DNA of 64,000 nt from Mycobacterium sp. 1274761.0 (GTDB taxonomy: Bacteria; Actinomycetota; Actinomycetes; Mycobacteriales; Mycobacteriaceae): positions 54,051 through 118,050 of the forward strand of contig NZ_LZMC01000058.1 of NCBI RefSeq assembly GCF_001668615.1. The letters are read 5' to 3'. The position numbers and the translations under genes are program-made. The stretch's first letter is position 1, and each line of letters begins with the position of its first letter. Positions 56,008 to 64,000 of the stretch are shown here, one piece after another. Below the pieces are notes generated by a model that searched no databases, was not told where the DNA came from, and worked only from the letters and a program-made list of their open reading frames with translations.

Positions 56008-58332
56008 TCAGAGCGAGCGCTCACGCACCACCTTAGCCACATCTATCCGTCCGATGATCCGGAAGGCCGGAATCTGCGCGAGGAATGCGGTGCCAAGAAT
56101 CGCCGCGGCGACGATGAACGGAGTTTCGGTGTCCATGTCAATGTGCCATCGGTACTCGGTCTGATAGGTAGCCAAAATCCCGTCGGCCAGCAGTCTTCCG
56201 GCAAGCAGCCCTAGCGGCAGGCCGACCGCAACCAGCAGCATGTTTTCCACGGCGAGCCACCGACCGAGCAGACCGCTGCCTATTCCGGCTGCCTGCAGTG
56301 TGCCGAGTTCTACGGTGCGCTCCCTGACGTTGGCCGACATCGTGTTGTAGAGCAGGGCCGCAGCCATCACTGCGGCGAAAACCTGCAGCAGCGCCACCAT
56401 GGCGTTATAGAGGGAAAACGCGTCCCGAACTGTTTTTTTGACCGCGGCTGTGGACACATAGGCGGCCACACCGGGTAGCGCGGTCACGGTCTGGCTCATC
56501 TGGTCAGGCGGCGTCCCGGGCGCCAGCTTCACCATGACTCCGGATGGTGCCGCCCGCGCGGCCGCCGCGGCGATGTACACCACCGGGCTCGTCGGTTCGT
56601 CTACGAAGCCGGCGACCGGTTGCTCGGTGCGAATGTTGCTATGAGAGTAAGTAATTCCGACCCGGTCGCCAACGGTCACCCCGAGCTTCTTCGCCAACCC
56701 TTGACCCATCAAAACGCCCTCACTGGGGAGATTCCGTGTCGATCCCTGACTGATGAATCGGTGCATGTGGGTTGACAGCGGTAGGGCGATCAGCAGAGTT
56801 TCGGCCCGGTTATTGCCGGCCTCGACGGTGATGTCTGTGCGTGTGAACAATTCTGCGTCGGTTATACGCCGATCAGCACGCAGCATGGTGGCGACTTGGT
56901 CAGCCGAGCCCGCAGTCGTAATGACTTGGGCGTCTTGGAGTTCGATGCCACCGTATTGGCGGTCGAAGAAGCGGTTGATGGTGTCGCGCAAGCCGGCGAA
57001 GACCATCAGGAGGCAGACCGAGATGACGACACCTGTCACGGTCAAGGCCGTGCGCCTGCGGTTGCGGGTCACGCTTCGCAACACCATGCGCCATCGGGCC
57101 GGCAGTTGGCGAAGCGGCGGCAGCAGCGCTTCCAGAACACTCAAGCCACCCTTCGCCGCGGGCGGAGATATTCGCATCGCCTCCGCTGGGCTGATCCGCG
57201 ATGCGGCATGTGCCGGAGCCCACGCCGCCAGCGCGGCTGCCGACATACCAGCCGCAGCTCCTGTTACGAGGCTCGTCGGGTGCAGCGACGTCACTCCCGG
57301 CTGCATACCCAGTGCCGTTACATACTGGATGGTGAACCATCCGCCCAGGAAGTAGCCGCCGATCAAACCCGCTGTCGCGCCGAGTAAACCGACCGCGACA
57401 CCGTAACCCACATAGTGGGCACGTACTTTGGGCCCGGAAAGACCATTCGCCAAGAGCGTTCCAACGACGGCTCGTTGTGCGACGACCAATCGCGATAGCA
57501 GCGCGTAGGTTCCGACCATCGCAGCCGCCAGGAAGACCCACGGGAGCAACTTGGCGAAGGTGCCAACCGAGTCGACGTCGTCGTGCAACCTGCGATACGA
57601 CGGTTGTTCGTCGCGCGACATGACCGCCAGTCCGCGCGCGTGCGCCAATTCCTCTGCGGCGTCTAGCAACTGGGGAGCCGCGTCGCGATCACGCGCGTAC
57701 AGCAAAAGTTGGTCCGCGGGCTGATTCACCACCTGCAAGAAGTCGGGTGCGGTCACAAACACCACACCGAAATCCTCTGGGCTGCTCATGATTTCTTGCT
57801 CGGAGCGGGCCGGCCGGAGGTACTCGGTCGACGTCGCGGAACCCGAGACAGACACGGTCTGCCAGCCATGTGGTCCACGCAATTCGACGGTATCCCCGGG
57901 CTCTAGCTGGTAGTGCCGGCTGAAGTGCTCTTCCATCAGCACCGCACCACGTCTGGGGAGCTCGCCGGAACGCAGCGCCAACGTGGACACCGTCGGCTGC
58001 GCCTGTGGGGGCAGGCTGACAGCGCGTCCGTAAACGGTGTGGCTGTGGATGCGGATGCCCACATCACCCTGTTGCCGAAAATCCAGAACCGGTTCGCCCG
58101 GAAGTCGTTTCGCGTGAGTGCGCAAACCGAACGCCCCAGGCCCCGTGATGACGACGTCCGGCAGAAGGTGATTCGCGTATGCACTGTCGATCGACTGTTT
58201 CAAGTTGGCGTAGGCGTCTGTTCCGGCAACATACACAGCGACACCGATCGCGGTGACGACAGCGGCGGCGACGAATTGCCAGCGCTGCCGCCATAGGTCG
58301 CGGCACAGCTTGTGGGACAGGACCATGCTCAC
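56008..58332 (-). CDS. ABC3/FtsX-like permease of a LolCDE/MacB-type exporter
   Basis: 774 residues. One N-terminal helix (FVAAAVVTAIGVAVYVAGTD), a large periplasmic-type domain, then two FtsX cores: three helices at about 260-380 and a second set after RRTALTVTGVVISVCLLMVF and at the C-terminus (FIVAAAILGTAFLAQIPAF). This double-FtsX architecture is used for lipid, lipoprotein or peptide export driven by an ATPase. The ATPase gene overlaps it by 4 bp. It sits inside the ssrA-flanked segment. Confidence 0.88.
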   Translation of the reverse strand: MSMVLSHKLCRDLWRQRWQFVAAAVVTAIGVAVYVAGTDAYANLKQSIDSAYANHLLPDVVITGPGAFGLRTHAKRLPGEPVLDFRQQGDVGIRIHSHTVYGRAVSLPPQAQPTVSTLALRSGELPRRGAVLMEEHFSRHYQLEPGDTVELRGPHGWQTVSVSGSATSTEYLRPARSEQEIMSSPEDFGVVFVTAPDFLQVVNQPADQLLLYARDRDAAPQLLDAAEELAHARGLAVMSRDEQPSYRRLHDDVDSVGTFAKLLPWVFLAAAMVGTYALLSRLVVAQRAVVGTLLANGLSGPKVRAHYVGYGVAVGLLGATAGLIGGYFLGGWFTIQYVTALGMQPGVTSLHPTSLVTGAAAGMSAAALAAWAPAHAASRISPAEAMRISPPAAKGGLSVLEALLPPLRQLPARWRMVLRSVTRNRRRTALTVTGVVISVCLLMVFAGLRDTINRFFDRQYGGIELQDAQVITTAGSADQVATMLRADRRITDAELFTRTDITVEAGNNRAETLLIALPLSTHMHRFISQGSTRNLPSEGVLMGQGLAKKLGVTVGDRVGITYSHSNIRTEQPVAGFVDEPTSPVVYIAAAAARAAPSGVMVKLAPGTPPDQMSQTVTALPGVAAYVSTAAVKKTVRDAFSLYNAMVALLQVFAAVMAAALLYNTMSANVRERTVELGTLQAAGIGSGLLGRWLAVENMLLVAVGLPLGLLAGRLLADGILATYQTEYRWHIDMDTETPFIVAAAILGTAFLAQIPAFRIIGRIDVAKVVRERSL

Positions 58333-59096
58333 CAGTCGAGGTCCCGCGCTTCCAGCGGCGCAGTGATCTGGTCCTGCCGGGCGATGGTGCCCGACTGCAG
58401 CCAGACGACGCGATCGGCCATCGCGGCGATCGCCGAGTTGTGGGTCACGAGCAGTGCGGCGGTGTGCCGTCGTCGAGTGATGTCCCTGAGCACAGTGAGG
58501 ACTTGGCGACCCATTGCTAGATCAAGGCTGCCCGTCGGCTCGTCACACAACAGCAGCGTCGGTTCTTTGACGATGGCTCGGGCTATAGCCACGCGTTGCT
58601 GTTGACCGCCGGACATCTGGCCTGGAAAGCGGTCGGCGACATCGGATAAGCCCACCATGTCGAGTGCGTCGCGGCTTCGTGCTGTCGATTCCTTGCCGGT
58701 GACTTCGGCGATGATCTCCACATTCTCCAGCGCGGAAAGAGTCGGCACCAAGTTGAAGAATTGGAAGACAAACCCGACATGGTCGCGTCGGTACGCTGTG
58801 CGGTCACGTTTGCGCGAAGCAGCGAACGCCCTACCGGCAACCCAAATTCGTCCCGCGGTGGGCTCTTCGATGCCACCGGCGAGGTTGAGCAACGTGGTCT
58901 TGCCCGAGCCAGACGGACCCAGCAAAACTACGAACTCGCCAGGCCAGATCTCGAGGTCGACATCCCGGAGCGCCTCGATGGCTGTAGGCCCGGAGCCGTA
59001 GGTGCATCCCACCTGTTCCAACCGAAGCGCGGAGTGACCCGAAGCCCCCGTGGCAGCGGCAGCGGAGGCGCGATCCGGTGACTCCGGTTCCCCCAT
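58329..59096 (-). CDS. ABC transporter ATP-binding protein (LolD/MacB type)
   Basis: 255 residues. Walker A is GPSGSGKTTLLNLAGG, the Q loop FVFQFFNLVPTLSALEN, the signature [16 protein letters not shown], Walker B TLLLCDEPTGSLD, and the switch histidine VTHNSAI. The close match to the LolD group fits the FtsX-like permease. The start ATG 59096 is 85 bp downstream of the WS/DGAT gene stop. Probably co-transcribed with the acyltransferase. Confidence 0.93.
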   Translation of the reverse strand: MGEPESPDRASAAAATGASGHSALRLEQVGCTYGSGPTAIEALRDVDLEIWPGEFVVLLGPSGSGKTTLLNLAGGIEEPTAGRIWVAGRAFAASRKRDRTAYRRDHVGFVFQFFNLVPTLSALENVEIIAEVTGKESTARSRDALDMVGLSDVADRFPGQMSGGQQQRVAIARAIVKEPTLLLCDEPTGSLDLAMGRQVLTVLRDITRRRHTAALLVTHNSAIAAMADRVVWLQSGTIARQDQITAPLEARDLDW

Positions 59097-59181
59097 CTAT
59101 CTAGCATCGGCTGACGGCAGGGAGCCTGTCCAGTGGTCGCCAGTGCCGCAACGACTCGTCGTCCGGCCGACCAAACTTTGA

Positions 59182-60573
59182 TCAAGCGGACACCATCAGA
59201 CCGGCAGCTTCTTCCAACTCCTGCAGGGCTGGCTCAATGGCGTTGGCTAGTTCGTCGATATCGTTCGCGATCTCCGGAGTGGTGACGAAGCCGAGTTCGG
59301 CCCACCCTTGGTAGCTGAAACACGTGATGTTCAATCCGACGTCCATCATCAGCGGGCCAATGGGTATCTGCTGCTCGACGATCGCACCCGCCAGATAGAG
59401 GGGAAACTCCGGCCCAGGGATGTTCGAAATCACGATGTTGAAGGGGGCAAGGTGACCACCAAGGTGGCTAGCGGTGTATGCCCGGACGGCCAAAGCGATC
59501 AAGCCGGGCGGGACCGTCTCGGTTAGTCCCATGATCCGGTGTGCGGCCAGAACCTTCGCCATTCCCTTCGCGCCTTGAGTGTTGGCATGGATTGTCCTCA
59601 TCCGCTCGGCGGGGTCGGCCACGTCATTAGCCAGCCCGACGGTCGTAGTCGTCACCTGGTTGCTCTCTTGCGTGTTTTCGGTGGCGGTCGAAATCGGAAT
59701 CTGTGCGACAAGTGGCCGCTCGGGAAGCTCGCCGCGAGCGGTCAAGTAACTGCGCAGCGCGCCTGAAACCAAGGCAATTATCACGTCGTTGAGCTTGACA
59801 CCGTATGTGCGTTGGACCGTTTTCACGCGATCCAGCGGCACTCTGGTGCTGCTGACTCGCCGCTGCGGCGAAAGCGGGGCATTGAAGCGCGTAGTAGGTG
59901 CGCTGAAATGACGGGGCGGTTTGTGAGCCAGCCCGCGCACGGCCAACAGCTGAGACAGCGTTTGCCTAGCAAGCCGCAACACCCGGTAGGGGGTCATGAT
60001 TGCGATGTTCAGAATCGCGGCGAGCGCGCGCTGGGCAATTCCCGGAACGCCGGACTGGGCAGACGATTGACCGACCTCGCCAGCAGGCGGTCGCGGTTCC
60101 GGGGTTACGTCTAACATGGCCTCGAACAAGCCGGTGCCCGACACACCGTCGACGAGGGCGTGGTGAACCTTCGTCAAGGCTGCGACACGCCCTTGCTCGA
60201 TGCCCTCGATGACCCACACTTCCCACAGCGGTCTGTCGCGATCCAACGGGTAGGACATCAGACGGCCGACCAGCTCGTCGAGTTCGCGACGTCCCCCGGG
60301 CGCGGGCACAGCGAGGCGTCGGACGTGAAAATCGACGTCGACTCTCGGATCCTCGACAAACCAAGGCCTGTCGAGGCCCAGCGACGCGCCGGCCACCCGG
60401 TAGCGAAGCAGCGGCAACTCTTGGATGCGGGCGGCGAGAAGATCTCTGATCGCAGCAAAGCAAAAACCTGGTGCCTCGGACGGGTCACAGATCAAAAGTC
60501 CGCCGCCGTTTGGTGGACACTGATGCGTCTCCGCGAACCAGAACGCCGAGTCGACGCTGGAAAGCCGCCTCAC
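59182..60573 (-). CDS. Wax ester synthase/diacylglycerol acyltransferase (WS/DGAT)
   Basis: 463 residues from GTG 60573, giving [20 protein letters not shown], the usual N-terminus of the family; the longer frame upstream adds a non-conserved stretch. The catalytic HHxxxDG is HHALVDG at 137-143, and the [10 protein letters not shown] and [19 protein letters not shown] motifs are present. It makes triacylglycerol or wax esters from acyl-CoA. Its place next to an FtsX/LolD-type exporter in a candidate island hints at synthesis and export of a lipid. Confidence 0.93.
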   Translation of the reverse strand: MRRLSSVDSAFWFAETHQCPPNGGGLLICDPSEAPGFCFAAIRDLLAARIQELPLLRYRVAGASLGLDRPWFVEDPRVDVDFHVRRLAVPAPGGRRELDELVGRLMSYPLDRDRPLWEVWVIEGIEQGRVAALTKVHHALVDGVSGTGLFEAMLDVTPEPRPPAGEVGQSSAQSGVPGIAQRALAAILNIAIMTPYRVLRLARQTLSQLLAVRGLAHKPPRHFSAPTTRFNAPLSPQRRVSSTRVPLDRVKTVQRTYGVKLNDVIIALVSGALRSYLTARGELPERPLVAQIPISTATENTQESNQVTTTTVGLANDVADPAERMRTIHANTQGAKGMAKVLAAHRIMGLTETVPPGLIALAVRAYTASHLGGHLAPFNIVISNIPGPEFPLYLAGAIVEQQIPIGPLMMDVGLNITCFSYQGWAELGFVTTPEIANDIDELANAIEPALQELEEAAGLMVSA

Positions 60574-60861
60574 GGTTACAGGGTTAACCCGATAACGCGC
60601 GCGCCAATCCGATTCGCCCTCGTGCCCTCGACGCAGTCGCGAACACGATCTATCGCCGGGGCCGGCCAATCCCTCGACCTACCGCGGATATCAGCCACGG
60701 AACCGCGGGTGAGCGCGGGACTCCACGCGACATATGACGTAACAGGTTGTTGACGACGTCAACACCTTTCGCGTTTCCGCAACTGCTTTCGCGTACTTTG
60801 GCGTGATCTTGCGCAATTCATATTCAGTGTTTTCGCAGCTAGGGCGAAGATCTGTACCTAA
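60574..60861. other. Upstream region of the WS/DGAT gene
   Basis: 288 bp that hold the WS/DGAT promoter and lead to the right-hand ssrA repeat. The DNA is AT-rich for this genome around 60775-60840. No gene, integrase remnant or convincing promoter consensus was seen. Confidence 0.4.
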
Positions 60862-60890
60862 TTCGATTCCCAGCAGCTCCACAACAGAAG
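60862..60890 (+). repeat. Right direct repeat of the ssrA 3' end
   Basis: TTCGATTCCCAGCAGCTCCA and nine following bases repeat the tmRNA T-loop/acceptor block at 55931-55959 with mismatches only at positions 11 and 24. No tRNA-like structure precedes it, so it is not an intact RNA gene but a displaced or acquired attachment-site copy. Confidence 0.75.
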
Positions 60891-61041
60891 GGCCGCAGCT
60901 CTGCGCGCCTTGGCCGAGATCCAGCATCGCGATTTGCGGCGGCACCAGCAGGTCGGCGAGCTGCTTGAGCCCGCGCCGCAGGGCAAGCATGGCCAAGACC
61001 ACGGGGATGGGCGTCGACGGCATCCGTGCAAGCCAGTGCAT
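60891..61041 (-). pseudogene. Possible N-terminal fragment of an O-methyltransferase-like gene
   Basis: The minus-strand frame from 61041 encodes LRRGLKQLADLLVPPQIAML followed by DLGQGAQ, similar to the start of mycobacterial O-methyltransferases (xxLVPPxxAMLExxxGA). The similarity stops at the ssrA repeat, after which the frame runs into unrelated sequence. This is what a gene cut by an integration event would look like, but the match is short and from memory. Confidence 0.35.
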
Positions 61042-61258
61042 GCGGCATGCGACAGCTATGCGTTCTGACTTGCGTTTACCAGCTTGACCTCGTCCTTCTG
61101 CGATCGATTCGAGGCGCCTGCGGCTGCGTATCGATGTTTTCGCTGAGACAGCGCGATAGGCCCCGTCGATTCGTAGAGTCAGGAGTTATGTGCGCGAACG
61201 CGCGAGGTATGCCGTCGCGCACCACGGCTCGTTCGCGGCACTGTCAGGAGGGCCAACG
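61042..61258. other. Region upstream of the MoxR/CoxD gene
   Basis: 217 bp. It contains two Shine-Dalgarno-like sites: AGGAG at 61181, before GTG 61190 in the same frame as the ATPase, and AGGAGGG at 61245, before GTG 61259. The second is better spaced and gives the conserved N-terminus. The promoter is not identifiable. Confidence 0.4.
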
Positions 61259-62155
61259 GTGACGACCGACGCGGTACGCCAGCTTGAAGCGGACCTCGCC
61301 CGCTTCGGCTATCTAGCCGACGAGGGGCTGGCCACCGCCATTCACCTCGCGGTGCGGTTACGGCGCCCGTTGCTCCTTGAGGGTGAAGCCGGTGCGGGCA
61401 AGACTGAGGTTGCCAAGACGTTGGCGCGCCTGTTTGACGCCAAACTGCTGCGCCTGCAGTGCTACGAAGGCATCGACGTTTCGCAGTCGGTATACGAGTG
61501 GGATTACGCTCGACAGCTGCTGCACCTGAAAGTTGCGGAAGCCCGCGGCGCGGAGGCGATAGCGGCTGCTGAAGACGAACTCTTCTCCGAACGATTTCTC
61601 GTTCGCCGACCACTCCTACAAGCCCTCGACAAAAGCGATGGCCCTGCACCGGTCTTGCTCATCGACGAAATCGACCGTGCGGATGACGAATTCGAGGCGT
61701 TCCTTCTCGAGATCTTGTCGGATTTCGCGGTGACGGTACCGGAGCTCAAAACGATAACGGCCGAAGTGCCACCACTTGTGATCCTCACCTCCAACCGCAC
61801 CCGCGACCTGCATGACGCCCTCAAACGGCGCTGCCTCTATCACTGGGTCGACCATCCCGACATCGACAGAGAAGTTGCCATTGTGCGGCTGCGCGTGCCC
61901 GAGGCAAGCGAACGGCTGGCACGGCGGGTCGCCGAGGCTGTCGAGGCGTTACGGAAACTCGACCTGTATAAGCCCCCGGGAGTGGCCGAAACGATCGACT
62001 GGGCTCGAGCACTGGTTGAGCTCGGCGAACCGGAATTGGCCCCCTCGGACATCGAACACACCCTCGGCTGGGTGTTGAAGTATCGCGAAGACATCGAAAA
62101 GGCAAGGGCTTCGGGGCTCGACACCTTGGTGCGGATCGCCGACGACGATGTATGA
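61259..62155 (+). CDS. MoxR/CoxD-type AAA+ ATPase
   Basis: 298 residues from GTG 61259, which has AGGAGGG at good spacing; GTG 61190 would add 23 residues. Walker A is at 42-49 (GEAGAGKT), Walker B VLLIDEIDRADDEFEAFLLE, sensor 1 VILTSNRTRDLHDALKRRC. MoxR/CoxD ATPases help mature molybdenum hydroxylases, inserting sulfur or metal into the active site. The gene overlaps the VWA gene by 8 bp and is convergent with a CoxL-like gene. Confidence 0.9.
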   Translation: MTTDAVRQLEADLARFGYLADEGLATAIHLAVRLRRPLLLEGEAGAGKTEVAKTLARLFDAKLLRLQCYEGIDVSQSVYEWDYARQLLHLKVAEARGAEAIAAAEDELFSERFLVRRPLLQALDKSDGPAPVLLIDEIDRADDEFEAFLLEILSDFAVTVPELKTITAEVPPLVILTSNRTRDLHDALKRRCLYHWVDHPDIDREVAIVRLRVPEASERLARRVAEAVEALRKLDLYKPPGVAETIDWARALVELGEPELAPSDIEHTLGWVLKYREDIEKARASGLDTLVRIADDDV

Positions 62156-63251
62156 GGACGTGGACCGACTTGCGGTGATCTTCGCACGCCGCCTCCGCGC
62201 CGAGGGGATGGCCGTCCCCACAGGGTCGGTGGCTCTCTTCGTGTCGGCGCTGAGCGAGCTCGACCCGGCTGAACGCGACAGTCTCTATTGGGCCGGGCGC
62301 TCCGCTTTGGTCAAGCGGCCGGAGGACATCGAGACCTACGATCGTGTATTCCGTTCGGTCTGGCTCGACCAGCCGCGGGATGCTCAAATCGCCGTGACTG
62401 CCGCAGACGGGGAAGCCGTCGACGACCAAGCGGGGGCCGAAGACGACCGCGAACACCGGAGTCGCGTACCCGTAACCGTCGTGCGGTACAGCTCGGTAGA
62501 GGTATTGCGCCGCAAGGACTTCAGCGAATACTCCCCGGCAGACTTCTCCGATGCGCAGCGGTTGATGGCCGATCTTCGTGCGACCGCCGCGATGCGTCGA
62601 AGCAGGCGGCGGCGGCCCGCCAAGTTGCGGCGCCGTACGCAGCCCGACATCCGCGCGACCGTGCGGCGTGCGTTGCGCACCGGGGGAGAACCCATCCGCC
62701 GAGCCTGGTACGCGCCGACATTGCAACCCCGCAGGCTTGTACTGCTTTGTGATGTCAGCGGCTCGATGGACCTCTACTCCCGCGCGCTACTGCGGTTCAT
62801 GCACGCTGCGGTCGTCAGTCGTCGCGCTGTGGAAGCCTTCACCATGGGAACACGTCTGACGCGGCTGACCCGGGAATTGTTGTCGCGCGACCCCGATCAA
62901 GCGCTGCGTCGCGCCAGCGCCTCGGTCTCTGACTGGTCTGGTGGTACTCGACTCGGGGACACTCTGCGCGAATACAACGATGAGTGGGGGATGCGGGGCA
63001 TGTCTCGTGGCGCCGTGGTAGTCATCCTCTCTGATGGCTGGGAGCGGGGCGACCCGACCGCAGTCGCCGAACAAATGGCGCGGCTGTCACGCGTGGCTCA
63101 CAAGGTGGTGTGGGTCAACCCACTCAAAGCGTCACCCGGTTACGCCCCCTTGGCCCGCGGTATGGCGGCAGCGTTGCCGTACATCGACAACTTCATCGAG
63201 GGTCACAACCTGAACGCATTGGACGATCTGGTCAAGGTGATTTCGGAATGA
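62148..63251 (+). CDS. VWA-domain protein, CoxE-like
   Basis: 367 residues. The N-terminal half is helical with a basic stretch (MRRSRRRRPAKLRRRTQPDI). The von Willebrand A domain follows, with MIDAS motif DVSGS (D202, S204, S206) in LLCDVSGSMDLYSRALLRF and VILSDGWERGDP. CoxE-like proteins work with MoxR/CoxD ATPases as adaptors. The pair and the neighbouring CoxL-type subunit suggest maturation of a xanthine-dehydrogenase-family enzyme. Overlaps the ATPase gene by 8 bp. Confidence 0.9.
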   Translation: MYEDVDRLAVIFARRLRAEGMAVPTGSVALFVSALSELDPAERDSLYWAGRSALVKRPEDIETYDRVFRSVWLDQPRDAQIAVTAADGEAVDDQAGAEDDREHRSRVPVTVVRYSSVEVLRRKDFSEYSPADFSDAQRLMADLRATAAMRRSRRRRPAKLRRRTQPDIRATVRRALRTGGEPIRRAWYAPTLQPRRLVLLCDVSGSMDLYSRALLRFMHAAVVSRRAVEAFTMGTRLTRLTRELLSRDPDQALRRASASVSDWSGGTRLGDTLREYNDEWGMRGMSRGAVVVILSDGWERGDPTAVAEQMARLSRVAHKVVWVNPLKASPGYAPLARGMAAALPYIDNFIEGHNLNALDDLVKVISE

Positions 63252-63260
63252 CCTCGCTGT

Positions 63261-64000
63261 CTATCGGTCAGCGTGTTCAGGGATGACACCTGCGAGCTCG
63301 AGGATCCTGGTCGGCGGCAGGTGCTGTTCGGTGATACGCACCCCGAGGTCGGCGAGGGCGTCCTCCACCGCGTTGGTTATCGCCGCCGGTGCGCCGATCA
63401 TGCCCCCTTCGCCCACGCCTCGATAGTTGTGGGCGATGTCCGCCGGCGTCTCGACGTGGTGGATCTCGATCTCGGGGATCTCCATCGCGGTCGGGATCAG
63501 GTAGTCCATGAACGTCCCCGACCGCGGCTGCCCGTCCTCCCCGTAGGTGGTCTTCTCGTAGAACACGGCGCCGACACCCTGGGCTACGCCGCCGCGGATC
63601 TGGCCTTCGACGATGGCCGGGTTGATCATCTCCCCGCAATCCTCCACGACCGCATATCGAGGAATCCTCACCTGGCCGGTCTCGAGATCGACTTCGACCC
63701 AGCACACGTGGGTGGATTGCGCCCATCCGCCTTCGCCGCCGTTCCAATCCCGGGCAACTCGGATGGCCTCGCCGGGGCCCAACCGGTCGGTGTTGCCGAC
63801 CACGCCGCGCCGCATCGCCTCCGCAGCGACCTCGCGGAAGCTGCGCGACATCGTGGGGACGCCCGTGACGTGGATGTCACCGTCTTCGATGACGATGTCT
63901 TCCACGGAGGCCTCCAGCAGGTCCGCGGCAATGTCGACAATGTGCCCGCGCAATATATGCGCAGCCTCCCCGACCGCTCCGCCCGCCATCGCCGCCGACA
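63261..64000 (-). CDS. CoxL/xanthine-dehydrogenase-family molybdenum subunit, 3' part only
   Basis: The frame is open to the right edge (reading SAAMAGGAVGEAA), so about 246 C-terminal residues are visible. The molybdopterin-binding C-terminal domain has WVEVDLETGQVRIPRYAVVE, CGEMINPAIVEGQIRGGVAQG and the active-site-glutamate region GVGEGGMIGAPAAITNAVED. The segment that would tell true CO dehydrogenase (AYRCSFR) from form II enzymes lies outside the window, so the substrate stays open. It is convergent with the CoxD/CoxE-like pair. Confidence 0.88.
   Translation of the reverse strand, partial: SAAMAGGAVGEAAHILRGHIVDIAADLLEASVEDIVIEDGDIHVTGVPTMSRSFREVAAEAMRRGVVGNTDRLGPGEAIRVARDWNGGEGGWAQSTHVCWVEVDLETGQVRIPRYAVVEDCGEMINPAIVEGQIRGGVAQGVGAVFYEKTTYGEDGQPRSGTFMDYLIPTAMEIPEIEIHHVETPADIAHNYRGVGEGGMIGAPAAITNAVEDALADLGVRITEQHLPPTRILELAGVIPEHADR

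Larger units (their letters stand above)
55960..60861. mobile_element. Candidate genomic island between ssrA end copies
   Basis: About 4.9 kb enclosed by direct repeats of the tmRNA 3' end. It holds an ABC exporter pair and a WS/DGAT gene, all on the minus strand. By eye its DNA is less GC-rich than the nuo or fad regions. No integrase, excisionase or replication gene is recognisable, so if it is an island it is decayed or was mobilised in trans. The direct repeats are clear; the island interpretation is inference. Confidence 0.55.

Noticed and set aside
60862..60890. A tRNA gene ending at this site
   Set aside because: Only the T-loop/acceptor block is present; the preceding bases cannot form D, anticodon or T stems.
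61190..61258. Longer MoxR start at GTG 61190
   Set aside because: It is in frame and has AGGAG close by, but the added residues look non-conserved and the second ribosome binding site is better spaced.

Overview
The window looks like chromosomal DNA from a fast-growing mycobacterium (Mycolicibacterium/Mycobacterium type). The reasons are its high GC content, an antigen-85 mycolyltransferase, fadB4-fadE23-fadE24 with hisN, a nuoA-N operon next to an Rv3143-type response regulator, fprA, prfB with ftsE-ftsX-smpB, a 13E12-type DUF222/HNH gene behind a mycobacterial LexA box, a WS/DGAT acyltransferase, and a tmRNA whose tag ends in QRDFALAA. The species cannot be fixed from the sequence alone.

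Layout. 1-5.2 kb: the 3' part of a flavin monooxygenase and a small membrane protein, an intrinsic terminator, then a hypothetical/phosphotransferase pair divergent from a TetR gene, followed by a damaged PIG-L deacetylase. 5.2-8.5 kb: a minus-strand operon with sensor kinase, response regulator, DUF6197 protein and a membrane-anchored beta-repeat protein. 8.65-9.4 kb: a crotonase-fold protein. 9.5-25.0 kb: the complete 14-gene complex I operon nuoA-N. 25.2-27.2 kb: an Rv3143-like receiver, YceI, a SnoaL-like protein and a methyltransferase with a MerR/SoxR-type operator. 27.3-35.0 kb: an eight-gene catabolic operon (homogentisate-dioxygenase-like cupin, hydrolase, class III CoA-transferase, HMG-CoA-lyase-like protein, TetR, acyl-CoA dehydrogenase, APH kinase, DUF6285). 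35.0-38.8 kb: Ddn-like protein, group D monooxygenase, TetR, antigen 85, and a small secreted protein. 38.8-43.3 kb: fadB4, fadE23, fadE24 behind a 28-bp perfect palindrome, and hisN. 43.3-46.6 kb: DUF3592, 13E12/HNH, a 56-bp tandem repeat and fprA. 46.7-55.95 kb: prfB, an MscS channel, a Thr/Pro-rich protein, ftsE, ftsX, smpB, a DMT transporter, a GGDEF-EAL protein, a mycothiol-dependent isomerase family protein and ssrA. 55.95-60.89 kb: a segment bounded by two copies of the ssrA 3' end, carrying an ABC exporter and a WS/DGAT gene. 61.2-64 kb: MoxR/CoxD, CoxE-like VWA and the 3' end of a CoxL-type dehydrogenase.

How the genes work together. The nuo operon encodes the proton-pumping NADH dehydrogenase, and the fad genes and the catabolic operon would feed it reducing power. 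In that operon, DUF6285 + APH kinase + acyl-CoA dehydrogenase match the LvaB/LvaA/LvaC logic for 4-hydroxyacyl-CoA isomerisation. Here they are joined to a ring-cleavage-type dioxygenase and a lyase, which suggests an uncharacterised route for a ring or branched substrate. prfB, smpB and ssrA form a translation termination and ribosome rescue neighbourhood, with ftsEX cell-division genes between them. The most notable structural signals are the ssrA-flanked segment, the LvaABC-like operon, several sharp palindromic operators, the tandem repeat at the fprA stop codon, and the PIG-L remnant. No tRNA, rRNA, CRISPR array, insertion sequence or recognisable integrase was seen.
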